This document shows positions 6,653 to 14,769 of a stretch of DNA of 39,648 bases, piece by piece (position 1 is the stretch's first letter; the number at the start of each line of letters is the position of its first letter). The notes beneath the pieces were generated by a model that saw only the letters and a list, made by a program, of their open reading frames with translations, was not told the DNA's origin and made no database searches. Origin of the DNA: UBA4615 sp044368415 (GTDB lineage: Bacteria; Pseudomonadota; Gammaproteobacteria; Burkholderiales; Burkholderiaceae_E); NCBI GenBank assembly GCA_044368415.1, contig JBIPLJ010000143.1:1-39648 (forward strand). Direction: 5' to 3'. The position numbers were made by a program, and so were the translations under genes.

Positions 6653-8860
6653 CTAATCTCCACTGAGTTTTTCACGGTACAGCGAATAACCAAACTTGGT
6701 CTGTTGTATGATACCTTCATACTTCATTTGCACAAGTAGTTGACTTATCCGCCCACGTGATATGTTAGGAAGCAAGGATGCAAATTCTTGCTGATTAATA
6801 AAGGAGTGATTACGCAACAGTTCCTTTATGGTCTGTTGCAAATCTTGACGTACGGCTGTCAGCCAACCGCCCCTTTCCGCGTCAAAACTCATATCCACCT
6901 CAAAGTCACGCGGTACGTCGCGACCACTTATCAGTAACTTACGTTGCTCGTTTTCTTGCTGCATACCGCGCGTACCTTTAATGCTTATTGCGCCATCAAT
7001 AGCGCCAGTAATGCCACTAGTGCCTGAAATATCCTCCATAAAGTCGCCACTCTGTTGCGACGCTAAACCTTTCTTTTCGTGGTGTACTAAAATTATGCAT
7101 ATCTCCCTTTCCGCCGCAAGGCGGGTTATTGGCATCATTTGATCGTAATCACGTTGGTACACATCACGGTTATTTGATTGATCCCTAAAATGAGCGTACG
7201 TGTCTATGATAACAAGTCTAGTTTTAGGGTACATGTCTAGGAAACGCTTTAAAGCATCTACACCGGCTTCACCACGTGGGAACGCACTATACGTTGCGGC
7301 GTGTTGATCGGGGTCTGAAATAAACTGTCTACCCGTTTGTGGTGATATATCGACGCCACCCGTCCAATACCTGAAACCTGATAAGTCGGGCGGGTCAATA
7401 TCAAAAGTTTGCAACAGTTTAACACGGCTTTGCAAACGGCGCTCATTGTCCTCTAACGCTAACATCAGTACGTCAGATTTTTCACATTGCCAGTTCAGAA
7501 ACTTCTTACCGCCGGATACGGCAAGCGCGAGCTGCAACGCTAAAAACGTTTTGCGCATTTTAGGTCGCGCAGCGAGCATCATGTTGCCAGTCGGTAGCAC
7601 GTTAGGTATGATCCATTTACGCTCTTTAAAGCGTTTTGCCTGTAAGTCAGCCATAGAAGGCACACGACTAAAGTCGTATTTCTTCTTGAAAGCCTCGCCA
7701 GTTGGTAGCATACCAGTTCCGGCGGGTTTGTCAAACGGTTTTTGCTCAATAGGTGTAAACTCGGTTAGCGGCGCTTTGAGAATGTCGGCAAGACGACGCG
7801 CGGCTGCATCCTTATCACCCCCCGTGGTTAGTTCGGCAACCAACCCGACAGGCATTCGACGCCCCTCAGTGCTATCCCCCTGATCCGCAACACCGAAATA
7901 CTTAATCCCCAACGGCCACGGATGGATTGTTAAGTCTTCTTCATACTGTAAACCAAGATCGGCGCTCGTGACCCTGTATCCCGACTTGTACTCGCGCGCG
8001 GTTGGGAACACAATTGGTACCCATTCTTTAAGGCGGTTCATGGCTTGATCGTTTAGGCCGCGGTAGCGCTTTTCGTCATCGGGGTATTCGTTTTTGTGTT
8101 TTTGACCGTTAGGCTTGCTATGTTTAGCAAGTAATGCTTCATTTTGCTGGTTAAACTGGCAAATCTGTGCAAGTGTAACTTGCTTTAAAGTATCTGGAGT
8201 TTTTACTAGATGTGCTTTTCTGTGAGGGCGGTTTGGTATGTTATCACCTTTACGCGCCCATGTACCAGGTACTCGAAATATGCGTGCAGCATTGAAAACA
8301 GTAGTGTCAACAGAGCAATTAAACATACTAAATCTAGCGCTTAGACATTTTAAAAACTTTGAAACTTCATCACGCACAAAATCCGTGTTTTGTTCGTGCA
8401 TACTGTACATTAAATGGAAACCATTACCGCTTGCGTTTATGTACGGTCTAGGCCACCCGTCAAGCTCTAGATAATTGGCTATAGTGTTTGCCAGTTTAAA
8501 CGCATTTTGTAGCTCTATGTCTGTACTAGATATGCCTGTTGGCCTGTTAGGGTCAATATCAATCAGCAACCACCTGCGCTCCAGTATGTCACCATCCATA
8601 GTAGTCAAGTCGGCATAGGCTTTAAAGCGATTAAACGACCGTGCGGACAAATCGGGTACAACCGGATTAGGTGTAAAGTATATGCCCTGATACGGTTCGT
8701 TTGATGCTGCTATGGCCGTTGCAGCGTGCGACGGGTGATTAAAGTATCCCGCATCCACGCGCCGTCGCCCGCCATGCAGGCAACGCACCTCGAACACCGT
8801 GTTTGGTGCTATAAACAGGCTAAGCGCCTGCTCAATCTCCTGATAGTCATGTAATACCAC
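6653..8860 (-). CDS. Primase-helicase: AEP (Prim-Pol) plus RecA-like ATPase
   Basis: A protein of 735 residues from GTG 8860. The N-terminal archaeo-eukaryotic primase domain shows LLIDIDP (D101, D103), SGNGFH (about 144-149) and FRVPGT (about 195-200), the three AEP motifs. The C-terminal half is a RepA/RecA-like ATPase (AAA_25 type) with Walker A AARPKMRKT (K437), Walker B LVIIDTY and an LVHHEKKG motif, followed by a winged-helix end. The Walker A loop is unusual: Arg replaces the Gly before the Lys. The frame stays open up to 9052, but that extension crosses a terminator and a putative promoter, so I prefer the GTG with GGGG five bases upstream. ATG 8926 is the alternative. It is likely the replication initiator, primase and helicase. 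Confidence 0.85.
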   Translation of the reverse strand: MVLHDYQEIEQALSLFIAPNTVFEVRCLHGGRRRVDAGYFNHPSHAATAIAASNEPYQGIYFTPNPVVPDLSARSFNRFKAYADLTTMDGDILERRWLLIDIDPNRPTGISSTDIELQNAFKLANTIANYLELDGWPRPYINASGNGFHLMYSMHEQNTDFVRDEVSKFLKCLSARFSMFNCSVDTTVFNAARIFRVPGTWARKGDNIPNRPHRKAHLVKTPDTLKQVTLAQICQFNQQNEALLAKHSKPNGQKHKNEYPDDEKRYRGLNDQAMNRLKEWVPIVFPTAREYKSGYRVTSADLGLQYEEDLTIHPWPLGIKYFGVADQGDSTEGRRMPVGLVAELTTGGDKDAAARRLADILKAPLTEFTPIEQKPFDKPAGTGMLPTGEAFKKKYDFSRVPSMADLQAKRFKERKWIIPNVLPTGNMMLAARPKMRKTFLALQLALAVSGGKKFLNWQCEKSDVLMLALEDNERRLQSRVKLLQTFDIDPPDLSGFRYWTGGVDISPQTGRQFISDPDQHAATYSAFPRGEAGVDALKRFLDMYPKTRLVIIDTYAHFRDQSNNRDVYQRDYDQMMPITRLAAEREICIILVHHEKKGLASQQSGDFMEDISGTSGITGAIDGAISIKGTRGMQQENEQRKLLISGRDVPRDFEVDMSFDAERGGWLTAVRQDLQQTIKELLRNHSFINQQEFASLLPNISRGRISQLLVQMKYEGIIQQTKFGYSLYREKLSGD

Positions 8861-8904
8861 GTGTGCCCCGTGTGTCTCACCCCTGTTCGGGGATCGCTTT
8901 GCCA

Positions 8905-8938
8905 AACTCAAATTGCATATGCCCATTGGGGCTGTCAA
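8905..8938 (-). promoter_or_regulatory. Candidate promoter of the primase operon
   Basis: A perfect TTGACA lies on the minus strand (8938-8933), just downstream of a terminator and before the primase gene. The -10 is weak (CAATTT with a 17-base spacer). TTGACA occurs elsewhere inside genes, so the call rests mainly on position. Confidence 0.3.
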
Positions 8939-8969
8939 GGGGGTGCTATGTGGCCCAGCGAGTGGGTAA

Positions 8970-9011
8970 CCAGATAAAACAAAGCCCCCTAGCGGGGGCG
9001 CTAGGGGGCTT
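8970..9011 (-). terminator. Rho-independent terminator before the primase gene
   Basis: A 12-bp perfect stem (AAGCCCCCTAGC with GCTAGGGGGCTT, 8982-8993 and 9000-9011) around a six-base loop. On the minus strand it is followed by TTTGTTTTAT. It follows the stop of the unknown gene at 9086-9433 and marks the end of the upstream early transcript. Confidence 0.85.
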
Positions 9012-9085
9012 ACAGGGGAGCGGACATAACGGCTGGCAAGGCAAACGCTCACCCCGGTGACGCACTCCTAATTGGACTTAAAAGA

Positions 9086-9433
9086 CTAGTCAAGTCGGGA
9101 CACTTCAAAGTTTTCACCGTCGGACTGCAAAATCATTACCCAACCGTGGGGATATACGAATATTGTTTCCCTGTTGGGTAACTCACACTTAGCTATGTAG
9201 TCCATATTAGTGTCACCGGGGTACTTCAAAACATGCGTTGAGACGTCTAACTCAAAGCCTTTAACTCTACCCCAACCCCACACATAGTTATCCATGACTT
9301 GCTCTCTGGCGGGCCGTTCATCGTGTACATGAAAAAACGTAGGTATAATACCCATCATGTTAGCTATGTAATGTACTGGTGTTTTATCTGTTACGCGCGT
9401 GTGCCATGTTAAGCCGTTATGGTGCAGTTCCAT
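9086..9433 (-). CDS. Unknown early protein, 115 aa
   Basis: A soluble protein without recognisable motifs, rich in aromatic residues and His (WHTRVTDKTPVHYI, VWGWGRVKGF). It has an ATG start with GGAGGAAG upstream. It stands between two terminator-like hairpins (9472-9503 and 8982-9011). It may therefore be expressed as a separate short transcript or by read-through. Confidence 0.75.
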   Translation of the reverse strand: MELHHNGLTWHTRVTDKTPVHYIANMMGIIPTFFHVHDERPAREQVMDNYVWGWGRVKGFELDVSTHVLKYPGDTNMDYIAKCELPNRETIFVYPHGWVMILQSDGENFEVSRLD

Positions 9434-9461
9434 TAGTTTGGTACTTCCTCCAAGAGTGTGT

Positions 9462-9503
9462 TAGGTACAAATAGAGCCACTAACTTTAAAGCTAGTGGCT
9501 CTA
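9462..9503 (-). terminator. Terminator-like hairpin with CTTTAAAG in its loop
   Basis: A perfect 11-bp stem (TAGAGCCACTA with TAGTGGCTCTA, 9472-9482 and 9493-9503). On the minus strand a short TTTGT tract follows. The loop is almost exactly the octamer CTTTAAAG. The weak T-tract suggests partial termination after the 215-residue gene. Confidence 0.65.
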
Positions 9504-9516
9504 TACATTGCAAGGT

Positions 9517-10164
9517 TTAGAACAGGCTAGGTAGGTTTTGAATAGCCTTGTTTTCGACAAGACCGAGCGCTAGTTTGGCTGGCGTGATGTACTTAGTTTC
9601 CATCATCTTTTCAAGTTGCGTACGATCAACACCTTGCTCGACTTTAAGGTCGATAGCTGCTTTAAGATACTCAATACCGTCAGTACCGACTTCTTTGCGT
9701 GCATCGAAGAAAGTAAACTTAGGGTCTGCCTTCTTACGCATCGCGTACACTTCTTGCACAACAATGTTTGTGACCGTCGAGATCAACGGGTCTTTAAGCT
9801 CGCGCTTTCTGCCCTCGCCAGTACCTTTTGCTCGGAAGTTGCCTGCAATCAAATCGGCTTCAGCCTCGGCGTACAAACCCGTAAGGTTAAGAACGGGTGC
9901 GGGGGCTTCGGGCTTAGGCACGGCGCTTTGCAGCGGATCGGCAGCGGTAGCAGCTTCATATGCGGCCCATGCCGCAACCAGTGGGTTTTTATTGTGGCGA
10001 ACATTGTGTTGATTAAGGCGATTAGCAATGTAATTGCGGACACCCAATTTCAAAAAATGTAACCGTACGGGTGCCGGAATGTTTGCGCAGTCGAAGGACT
10101 TTTCGCCTTCTAAGCCGGGGTACTCGGCTGTCAAAATTGTATTTGCTTCTTTTTCGTCAGTCAT
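9517..10164 (-). CDS. Unknown early protein, 215 aa
   Basis: A largely helical, charged, soluble protein. An Ala/Pro-rich linker near residues 80-95 separates an N-terminal half from a conserved-looking Lys/Asp-rich C-terminal half (KFTFFDARKEVGTDGIEYLK). The ATG has AGGAGAAACAAA upstream. No catalytic motif is visible. It is a well-expressed-looking early gene closed by the hairpin at 9472-9503. Confidence 0.8.
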   Translation of the reverse strand: MTDEKEANTILTAEYPGLEGEKSFDCANIPAPVRLHFLKLGVRNYIANRLNQHNVRHNKNPLVAAWAAYEAATAADPLQSAVPKPEAPAPVLNLTGLYAEAEADLIAGNFRAKGTGEGRKRELKDPLISTVTNIVVQEVYAMRKKADPKFTFFDARKEVGTDGIEYLKAAIDLKVEQGVDRTQLEKMMETKYITPAKLALGLVENKAIQNLPSLF

Positions 10165-10216
10165 TTTGTTTCTCCTATTACTGTGGTATTGCCACGATGT
10201 TTAACGTAGTTGATGA

Positions 10217-10672
10217 TTATATGCTCGTCAACCCGTTGAACGGCTCCGACTGTACATTTATTTCAGTATCTGCTTTGAAGGGTATTTGCGGCGCGCTTGT
10301 CCAATCATCGTTTGTGCCCGCCAATGTCACCTCAGTTAGCTTGGTAGCTGGATTGTATTTAAGGCGTAGCTCGCCAGTCGTGTCTAGTGGTGCCTCAACA
10401 GGCTCGCCAGACGCTTTGAGGGCCGTTAGGATTTGTACCATTGACCTGTAAATACTCGCTATGTAGTCCCCAAACGCGCAGGCGGTTCTAGAAAAACCTA
10501 CAGTATATGTACCGTTAGACGGCCAATAGACTATTTTGATCATGCTTGCGCGGCTGGTAAAATTGACGCACGGATAGTGTCGGCTGCCTGCAATAGTGGC
10601 GGTCCAATACTTGCGCTCAGTAGTGGTGTTAAACTGAGCCACAATATCATGGCACTTCATCATTGGGGTCAT
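10217..10672 (-). CDS. Unknown early protein, 151 aa
   Basis: A beta-rich soluble protein without recognised motifs. Its ATG overlaps the stop of the small membrane protein upstream (ATGA), so translation is probably coupled. A 52-base gap to the next gene holds that gene's Shine-Dalgarno and nothing else I can name. Confidence 0.75.
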   Translation of the reverse strand: MTPMMKCHDIVAQFNTTTERKYWTATIAGSRHYPCVNFTSRASMIKIVYWPSNGTYTVGFSRTACAFGDYIASIYRSMVQILTALKASGEPVEAPLDTTGELRLKYNPATKLTEVTLAGTNDDWTSAPQIPFKADTEINVQSEPFNGLTSI

Positions 10673-10836
10673 TTGCGTTTACCTTTCTTTTCGATATCTT
10701 TAAAGTCGTCCCTAGACTGTTTGTCATAGTATCCCTCCTCCACTAGCATGATAGGTACACATACCAATAGTACCCAAAATATTGCTTGAGGTGCTTCACG
10801 TACGATATATGCAAGTATGTGTTCAAAATCAGTCAT
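10669..10836 (-). CDS. Small membrane protein, 55 aa
   Basis: A 55-residue frame with ATG at 10836 and ATGA overlaps on both sides, which strongly supports it as a real gene. A single hydrophobic segment (about residues 16-33, PQAIFWVLLVCVPIMLV) is followed by a charged, Lys-rich tail. The likely topology is one transmembrane helix with a basic cytoplasmic C-terminus. Function unknown; early position argues against lysis. Confidence 0.65.
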   Translation of the reverse strand: MTDFEHILAYIVREAPQAIFWVLLVCVPIMLVEEGYYDKQSRDDFKDIEKKGKRK

Positions 10837-11057
10837 GACGCACCCCCGTTTCCGTTACCGTTGCACTCAGTCCAAGTCACGTTTGTTACACGTGTGCAAT
10901 GTGATTTTAACGCCCATACGTGGTACGTTAGCCCGTCTCCTGTAGTGCATTCTTCCGCGTATGCTCGGGCTTTTCCTAACGTGTCAAAACTAGCCATATT
11001 AACGTAATAGGCGGAGTTGTCGATGAGGTTTTTCTCTTCTTTTGTTACTAGATACAT
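10833..11057 (-). CDS. Unknown small protein, 74 aa
   Basis: The start at 11057 is set by AAGGAGACAAATA upstream; the open frame extends to 11132 but that part lies inside the exonuclease gene. The sequence begins MYLVTKEEKNLIDNSAYYVN and ends in an Asn/Gly-rich tail (CNGNGNGGAS). Three Cys are present without a clear metal-site spacing. No family recognised. Confidence 0.7.
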   Translation of the reverse strand: MYLVTKEEKNLIDNSAYYVNMASFDTLGKARAYAEECTTGDGLTYHVWALKSHCTRVTNVTWTECNGNGNGGAS

Positions 11058-11068
11058 TATTTGTCTCC

Positions 11069-11536
11069 TTAAGGTTGCATTGCGTATTTGAGTGCGTGTG
11101 CATCCCACCACGCATTGTGTTGGACAGCCCAAGCACGATATGGCGTGTCTGTTGGGTACGAAGTGACGTTATGCACTTCAAAAACTATTTGTGCATGATC
11201 GTTAGAAAAGTAGTTACCTTCAAAGTCCGTACTGAAAGCATCGCAAAAATATTTAATATCAACGATACTATCGCTAATTACTTTAAAGCCTTTTAGACCT
11301 TGCAAATATTTTCGCAAGTATCCGCCCACTTCTTCGATGTTGCAAACAATACTGGTGTCAGCAAATTCGACGTCCATGTACGGTATGACGTTCGCAATAG
11401 CCCAAAGGTTTTTCGCTATTGTGCGTGTTTGTATGTAAATAGATTCATCGTCGGTTTTAGGTATCATCGCAATACTCAGTAACGGCCCGTTGTGCCCGTC
11501 AAACTCGCAATCAAGGTAGTATGTCATTTCTGCCAT
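11069..11536 (-). CDS. DEDD-type 3'-5' exonuclease
   Basis: A protein of 155 residues with the RNase-H-like exonuclease signature: motif I LDCEFDG (D9, E11), motif II ISDSIVDIKYF (D89), and motif III HNAWWDAHAL (H140, D145). The compact size and the HNAxxDAxAL motif resemble the Rv2179c-like exoribonuclease group. Its substrate, RNA or DNA, cannot be told from sequence. The ATG overlaps the TAA of the zinc-ribbon gene (TAATG). It is distinct from the proofreading domain of the polymerase. Confidence 0.75.
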   Translation of the reverse strand: MAEMTYYLDCEFDGHNGPLLSIAMIPKTDDESIYIQTRTIAKNLWAIANVIPYMDVEFADTSIVCNIEEVGGYLRKYLQGLKGFKVISDSIVDIKYFCDAFSTDFEGNYFSNDHAQIVFEVHNVTSYPTDTPYRAWAVQHNAWWDAHALKYAMQP

Positions 11537-11688
11537 TATCTTGCCTTTCTGTAAAAGAACGTGGGTGCGCGCTTCTCAAAGTTACACGCGGGTTTTTCTT
11601 CGTTGCGGTCCCAAGCGATACCGCATTTAGGGCATAGGTATCCATCCATACCGCTAAATACAGGCTGGGGGCATTTAGCTTGTGGCAT
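11536..11688 (-). CDS. Small zinc-ribbon protein, 50 aa
   Basis: A 50-residue protein with Cys at positions 6, 19, 22 and 35 (CPKC knuckle at 19-22). It starts inside the preceding C2H2 gene and ends in a TAATG overlap with the exonuclease. The YLCPKCGIAWD segment is a typical rubredoxin-like knuckle. Role unknown; nucleic acid or protein binding is likely for such a ribbon. Confidence 0.6.
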   Translation of the reverse strand: MPQAKCPQPVFSGMDGYLCPKCGIAWDRNEEKPACNFEKRAPTFFYRKAR

Positions 11689-11851
11689 CGTTTATAACCT
11701 CATCTGTAAACTGTTTAGAGACACAATGTCCTGTCACCTTAGCATGTCGCTTAGCCGCATACGTGGCGTAACTTTGGAAATTGCAATGACTGCACACAAA
11801 CGTAACGGCAGGCACAGATTTAGTCGGTAGTTGCTTTAAAGCTCTTTTCAT
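11675..11851 (-). CDS. Small C2H2-type zinc-finger protein, 58 aa
   Basis: A 58-residue protein with FVCSHC, then RH at residue 36 and GHC near 42. The C-x2-C-x12-H-x5-H pattern is that of a single classical zinc finger, which is uncommon in bacteria and phages. It overlaps the stop of the 279-residue gene (ATGA). A CTTTAAAG octamer lies within its first codons (11834-11841). Probably DNA-binding (inference). Confidence 0.65.
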   Translation of the reverse strand: MKRALKQLPTKSVPAVTFVCSHCNFQSYATYAAKRHAKVTGHCVSKQFTDEVINDATS

Positions 11852-12687
11852 GTTTCTTTCTCCTTTTGCTGTTGCTCCATCGCGTCTTCAATTTTTTCAC
11901 CTATGTACTTAAAAGCATCCTCAGGTGTACGCGCCAGACTGTTCGACTTAGTAGCGCCATTGAGTACGATTAGGCCGTTAGGCGCGTCCAGCATGTCACT
12001 GACTTCCATGTCACGAGCCCCGCCATAACTGCCCGTCTCTGGCAATGCCGAACGTTCGATCATGGCAAAACCCAACCGTCTAAACATAGCGGGGTGTCCT
12101 ATCGCAAACGCCAGCACTGCTAAGTCTAGCTGTTGATCTGCTGATTTGATTTGTACAGTGCATGTCATTCTATGCCTGTTATACTCCAAAGCAATTCCAG
12201 AGTGTACTTCGACGCGTAGTCCGTCAGTTTCCAACTGATTAATGTACTGCACAACACCGACGCCAAAGTTTTTGAAGCATTCAGCTTCCGTAAGGTGATT
12301 AACTGCAATAGGTACAAGCAACGTAACAACGCGGCCCGAACCGTCACGGCCTTCGCGGTCATATCTTATCATGCTGGCGGGCGCGCCTGCACAATACCTA
12401 GCTACATGCGGCCTATAGCCGTAAAAATCGGTTAACGTATCTGGTGCAACCGACATGGGCGTAAACGCCTTTAGTTTGTCTTGCATATTTTGCGCACCCT
12501 CTATCCAACCGTAACGGGCTAGATCGCATGCCTTGTCGTACCCTGCACCCAAATCCCATCGATAGCCTCTTTCTCTTTGGCTATCGTCATATCGCCAAGT
12601 TCTGGGCGTGACTGTCAACCACTGCGAGTATTCGGGCAAACTGTCAAAACGATATTTTGACGTCTCTGGTTTAATCTGTTGACGCAT
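11848..12687 (-). CDS. Putative partner of the AAA+ ATPase, 279 aa
   Basis: The N-terminal segment (RFDSLPEYSQWL... RWDLGAGYDKACDLARYGW) resembles phage DUF7192-type proteins as far as I can recall; this is not a confirmed match. The central part has alternating strands (VVTLLVPIAVNHL, LRVEVHSGIAL) that could form a vWA-like fold, but no MIDAS DxSxS is visible. The end is charged and Gln/Glu-rich. The gene overlaps the AAA+ ATPase gene by TAATG. Pairing with a MoxR/CobS-like ATPase suggests a two-component remodelling complex, by inference. Confidence 0.65.
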   Translation of the reverse strand: MRQQIKPETSKYRFDSLPEYSQWLTVTPRTWRYDDSQRERGYRWDLGAGYDKACDLARYGWIEGAQNMQDKLKAFTPMSVAPDTLTDFYGYRPHVARYCAGAPASMIRYDREGRDGSGRVVTLLVPIAVNHLTEAECFKNFGVGVVQYINQLETDGLRVEVHSGIALEYNRHRMTCTVQIKSADQQLDLAVLAFAIGHPAMFRRLGFAMIERSALPETGSYGGARDMEVSDMLDAPNGLIVLNGATKSNSLARTPEDAFKYIGEKIEDAMEQQQKEKET

Positions 12688-13937
12688 TATCTACCCCTAA
12701 TCTGGTGCACAATAGGCTTTTTAAGACCTTGTTTGATGCTTTTGACCGTATCCGCTTCGAGACCTTTGAAGCAGACCATGTTTTCAACATCCCCCCATGA
12801 AAAGCCCGCTTGCAATAGTCTGCAACCGTCGAGTGTGGCGCGGGGTGTGATTAAATGGTTTAACGCACGCTCTTTAACTATTTTACGTAATTCTTGCACA
12901 TGCAAAGCCCATTGTGGTACGGTCGCCAGAGCGCGCTCCAGTTGTTCATCGTACCCAAACTCAATGAACGCAAATCTATCCACCGACGTGGCATCTAACT
13001 GCGCACGCCCACTGTACTGTCTATTTGCACCAGTCAGTTTTGTATTACCCGCCGCGATGCAGTAAAAGTCCTTGTGGCGCGTCACAGTACCGTCGGGGAA
13101 CGGGCATATACCGTTAGCTAATGCAGCGTTCATCGCGACTACAGCGGCAGGGCTTGAGGCGTCTATTTCGTCAAACAAAAACACACCGCCATGTTCATAT
13201 GCCTCTCTAAACTGAGTGCGTACCGTATCCCCGCGTGCATCCTTGAAACCTAGTAGTAGATACTCGCTTTCAATTTTAGCGGCAAAATAAAACGCAACGC
13301 CTATTGCGCTTGCACACGTTTGTGCGGCTGTTGTTTTTCCAGAGCCAGAGGGGCCGTGCAAATACACATTGACACCGGCTTGGAGTGTTTGCAATATTTG
13401 AGGCGTTTTGTAATGTACTAACCCTAAATCCTGTTTCGGTGCGTCGGGTGCAGGTGTCATGGTTAGGTGCATTGGCGTATTGGCGCGCACGGCTTCGATG
13501 ACTTTTGCAGACACATACTGTTTTAAAGTATCTTGCAATGACTCAGTATGTGTTGACAGTATGTTACATATGTCATCGTGCTTGACAGCGTTTTGTGCAA
13601 GCTCATTTATTTTACCAATGCGCTCGTAAACTTTGTCTGTATAGTTTTCAAGCATTTGCTGAACGTTGTCTAAACGAGCTTCGAGCTCCTTAACCTTATT
13701 GCTGTCAATTTGTGGCGTAATTGGCGTGTCACCTAATATGTCGGGTAAACCCCGCGTTAGTGCCCCCGCCAGTTTGCTGTTAATACGTGCGGCGATTATG
13801 CGCGCAGCGGCTTCGTTTTTCAGCGCCACTTTGTATAGGTTTTCTAAATCCATACGTGTCACCGCTACATCGTACGGGTCGCTGACACCTAGATTTCGAG
13901 CGCACTCTCTCAATAGGCCTATATTTGTACGTTCCAT
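12687..13937 (-). CDS. MoxR/CobS-like AAA+ ATPase
   Basis: A protein of 416 residues. It has a helical N-terminus and a coiled coil at about 78-115 (KVKELEARLDNVQQMLENYT). The AAA+ core has Walker A GPSGSGKT (195-202), Walker B FLFDEID (about 253-259), sensor 1 AAGNT and an arginine-finger candidate in SVDRFAFIEF. The arrangement matches the AAA_5/CobS-like ATPases often found in phages. A strong GGGGGAGGGG lies upstream of the ATG. The catalytic residues are all present, so it should be an active ATPase. Its target is unknown. Confidence 0.85.
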   Translation of the reverse strand: MERTNIGLLRECARNLGVSDPYDVAVTRMDLENLYKVALKNEAAARIIAARINSKLAGALTRGLPDILGDTPITPQIDSNKVKELEARLDNVQQMLENYTDKVYERIGKINELAQNAVKHDDICNILSTHTESLQDTLKQYVSAKVIEAVRANTPMHLTMTPAPDAPKQDLGLVHYKTPQILQTLQAGVNVYLHGPSGSGKTTAAQTCASAIGVAFYFAAKIESEYLLLGFKDARGDTVRTQFREAYEHGGVFLFDEIDASSPAAVVAMNAALANGICPFPDGTVTRHKDFYCIAAGNTKLTGANRQYSGRAQLDATSVDRFAFIEFGYDEQLERALATVPQWALHVQELRKIVKERALNHLITPRATLDGCRLLQAGFSWGDVENMVCFKGLEADTVKSIKQGLKKPIVHQIRGR

Positions 13938-13957
13938 ATATTATACCCCTCCCCCTT

Positions 13958-14047
13958 CTACTTTCGTGAAACCCATACAAGTATAAGTGTAAATGTGGCG
14001 TTGGTGATTAACCACCCGACTATAAAACCAAAGAAAAAGTCTGTCAT
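13958..14047 (-). CDS. Tiny membrane peptide, 29 aa
   Basis: A 29-residue frame, mostly one hydrophobic helix (FFFGFIVGWLITNATFTLIL) with a basic end (SRK). Its ATG overlaps the upstream TAA (TAATG), and its stop lies 20 bases before the AAA+ gene. The tight packing supports translation. Function unknown. Confidence 0.45.
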   Translation of the reverse strand: MTDFFFGFIVGWLITNATFTLILVWVSRK

Positions 14048-14439
14048 TATACCGCCCCATCTATGTCTAATGAGTATCCTGTTGCGTCACACCTTTTCAG
14101 CGCCTCGCGCAGTGCCGCCTCTAGCGTCGGAAAATCTTGTTCATCGCGTATTTCCCATGTGGGTGTACGTGTGTATACCTCCCAAGCCTCAGGCTTTTGG
14201 TTAGTTTTGGTGCATTCGCATGTATCTCCATATTCGTCCGTATGCCAAGCCCAAACGACTACTAATCCATTATTTTGTGAGGTATCCGCCCGTTTTGCCG
14301 TTTTGCCGTCTTTCGCTTTATTCCATACCACGCAATAGTCGTGATGCGATACACGCTTTCCGTCTATGAAGTAGTGTGTTTCAGACGTGCGACATGTTCC
14401 TGAGGGAGGGTGACTTTCTGCTAGTGCATAGGTTTTCAT
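14047..14439 (-). CDS. Unknown early protein, 130 aa
   Basis: I chose ATG 14439 because GGAAGGAACAGGC lies immediately upstream; the frame is open to 14454. The protein has several His and Cys residues (GTCRTSETHYF, DTCECTK) and a helical C-terminus (LEAALREALKRC). It is not assignable to a family. It is preceded by a coupled 12-codon micro-ORF. Confidence 0.7.
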   Translation of the reverse strand: MKTYALAESHPPSGTCRTSETHYFIDGKRVSHHDYCVVWNKAKDGKTAKRADTSQNNGLVVVWAWHTDEYGDTCECTKTNQKPEAWEVYTRTPTWEIRDEQDFPTLEAALREALKRCDATGYSLDIDGAV

Positions 14440-14474
14440 GCCTGTTCCTTCCATTCAGATAAATTGCTATTCAT
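14436..14474 (-). CDS. Possible 12-codon leader micro-ORF
   Basis: ATG at 14474 follows AAAGGATATGAACG, and the frame ends in TGA overlapping the next ATG (ATGA). It encodes MNSNLSEWKEQA. The good Shine-Dalgarno and exact overlap suggest it may serve to couple translation between its neighbours. Chance cannot be excluded for so short a frame. Confidence 0.3.
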   Translation of the reverse strand: MNSNLSEWKEQA

Positions 14475-14477
14475 CGT

Positions 14478-14735
14478 TCATATCCTTTCCATACCAAATT
14501 CAGAGCGCAAAACATTCAAATCGGCTCTATATTGATCGTTAATTGGCTTTTGCGCCGCTTGCATTTTTTCAAATGATGCCAGACCGCCGATGAAGTTGTC
14601 GCTCAAAGGATCGCTGTCTTTGAGGTGTTGAAGTTGTGACGGGTTGCAGGCCGCCATACGTTTCATGTTCAGCTGGTGGGAGCGATACATAAATCCTTCC
14701 TTTGCCCAGTCGGATTGTGTGTAAGTAGTTGACAT
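14478..14735 (-). CDS. Unknown early protein, 85 aa
   Basis: The start at 14735 is supported by GGAGAACGAAA; the longer frame to 14837 overlaps the upstream gene and has no ribosome site. The protein is helical and Met/Lys/Gln-rich (MYRSHQLNMKRMAACNPSQL). No family recognised. Confidence 0.7.
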   Translation of the reverse strand: MSTTYTQSDWAKEGFMYRSHQLNMKRMAACNPSQLQHLKDSDPLSDNFIGGLASFEKMQAAQKPINDQYRADLNVLRSEFGMERI

Positions 14736-14769
14736 TTTCGTTCTCCAGTTATTCCTACTAGTCGATCCG

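Noticed and set aside
9548..10062. Plus-strand frames of 148-154 codons opposite the 215-residue gene
   Set aside because: The minus-strand gene has a good Shine-Dalgarno and protein-like composition; the plus frames do not.
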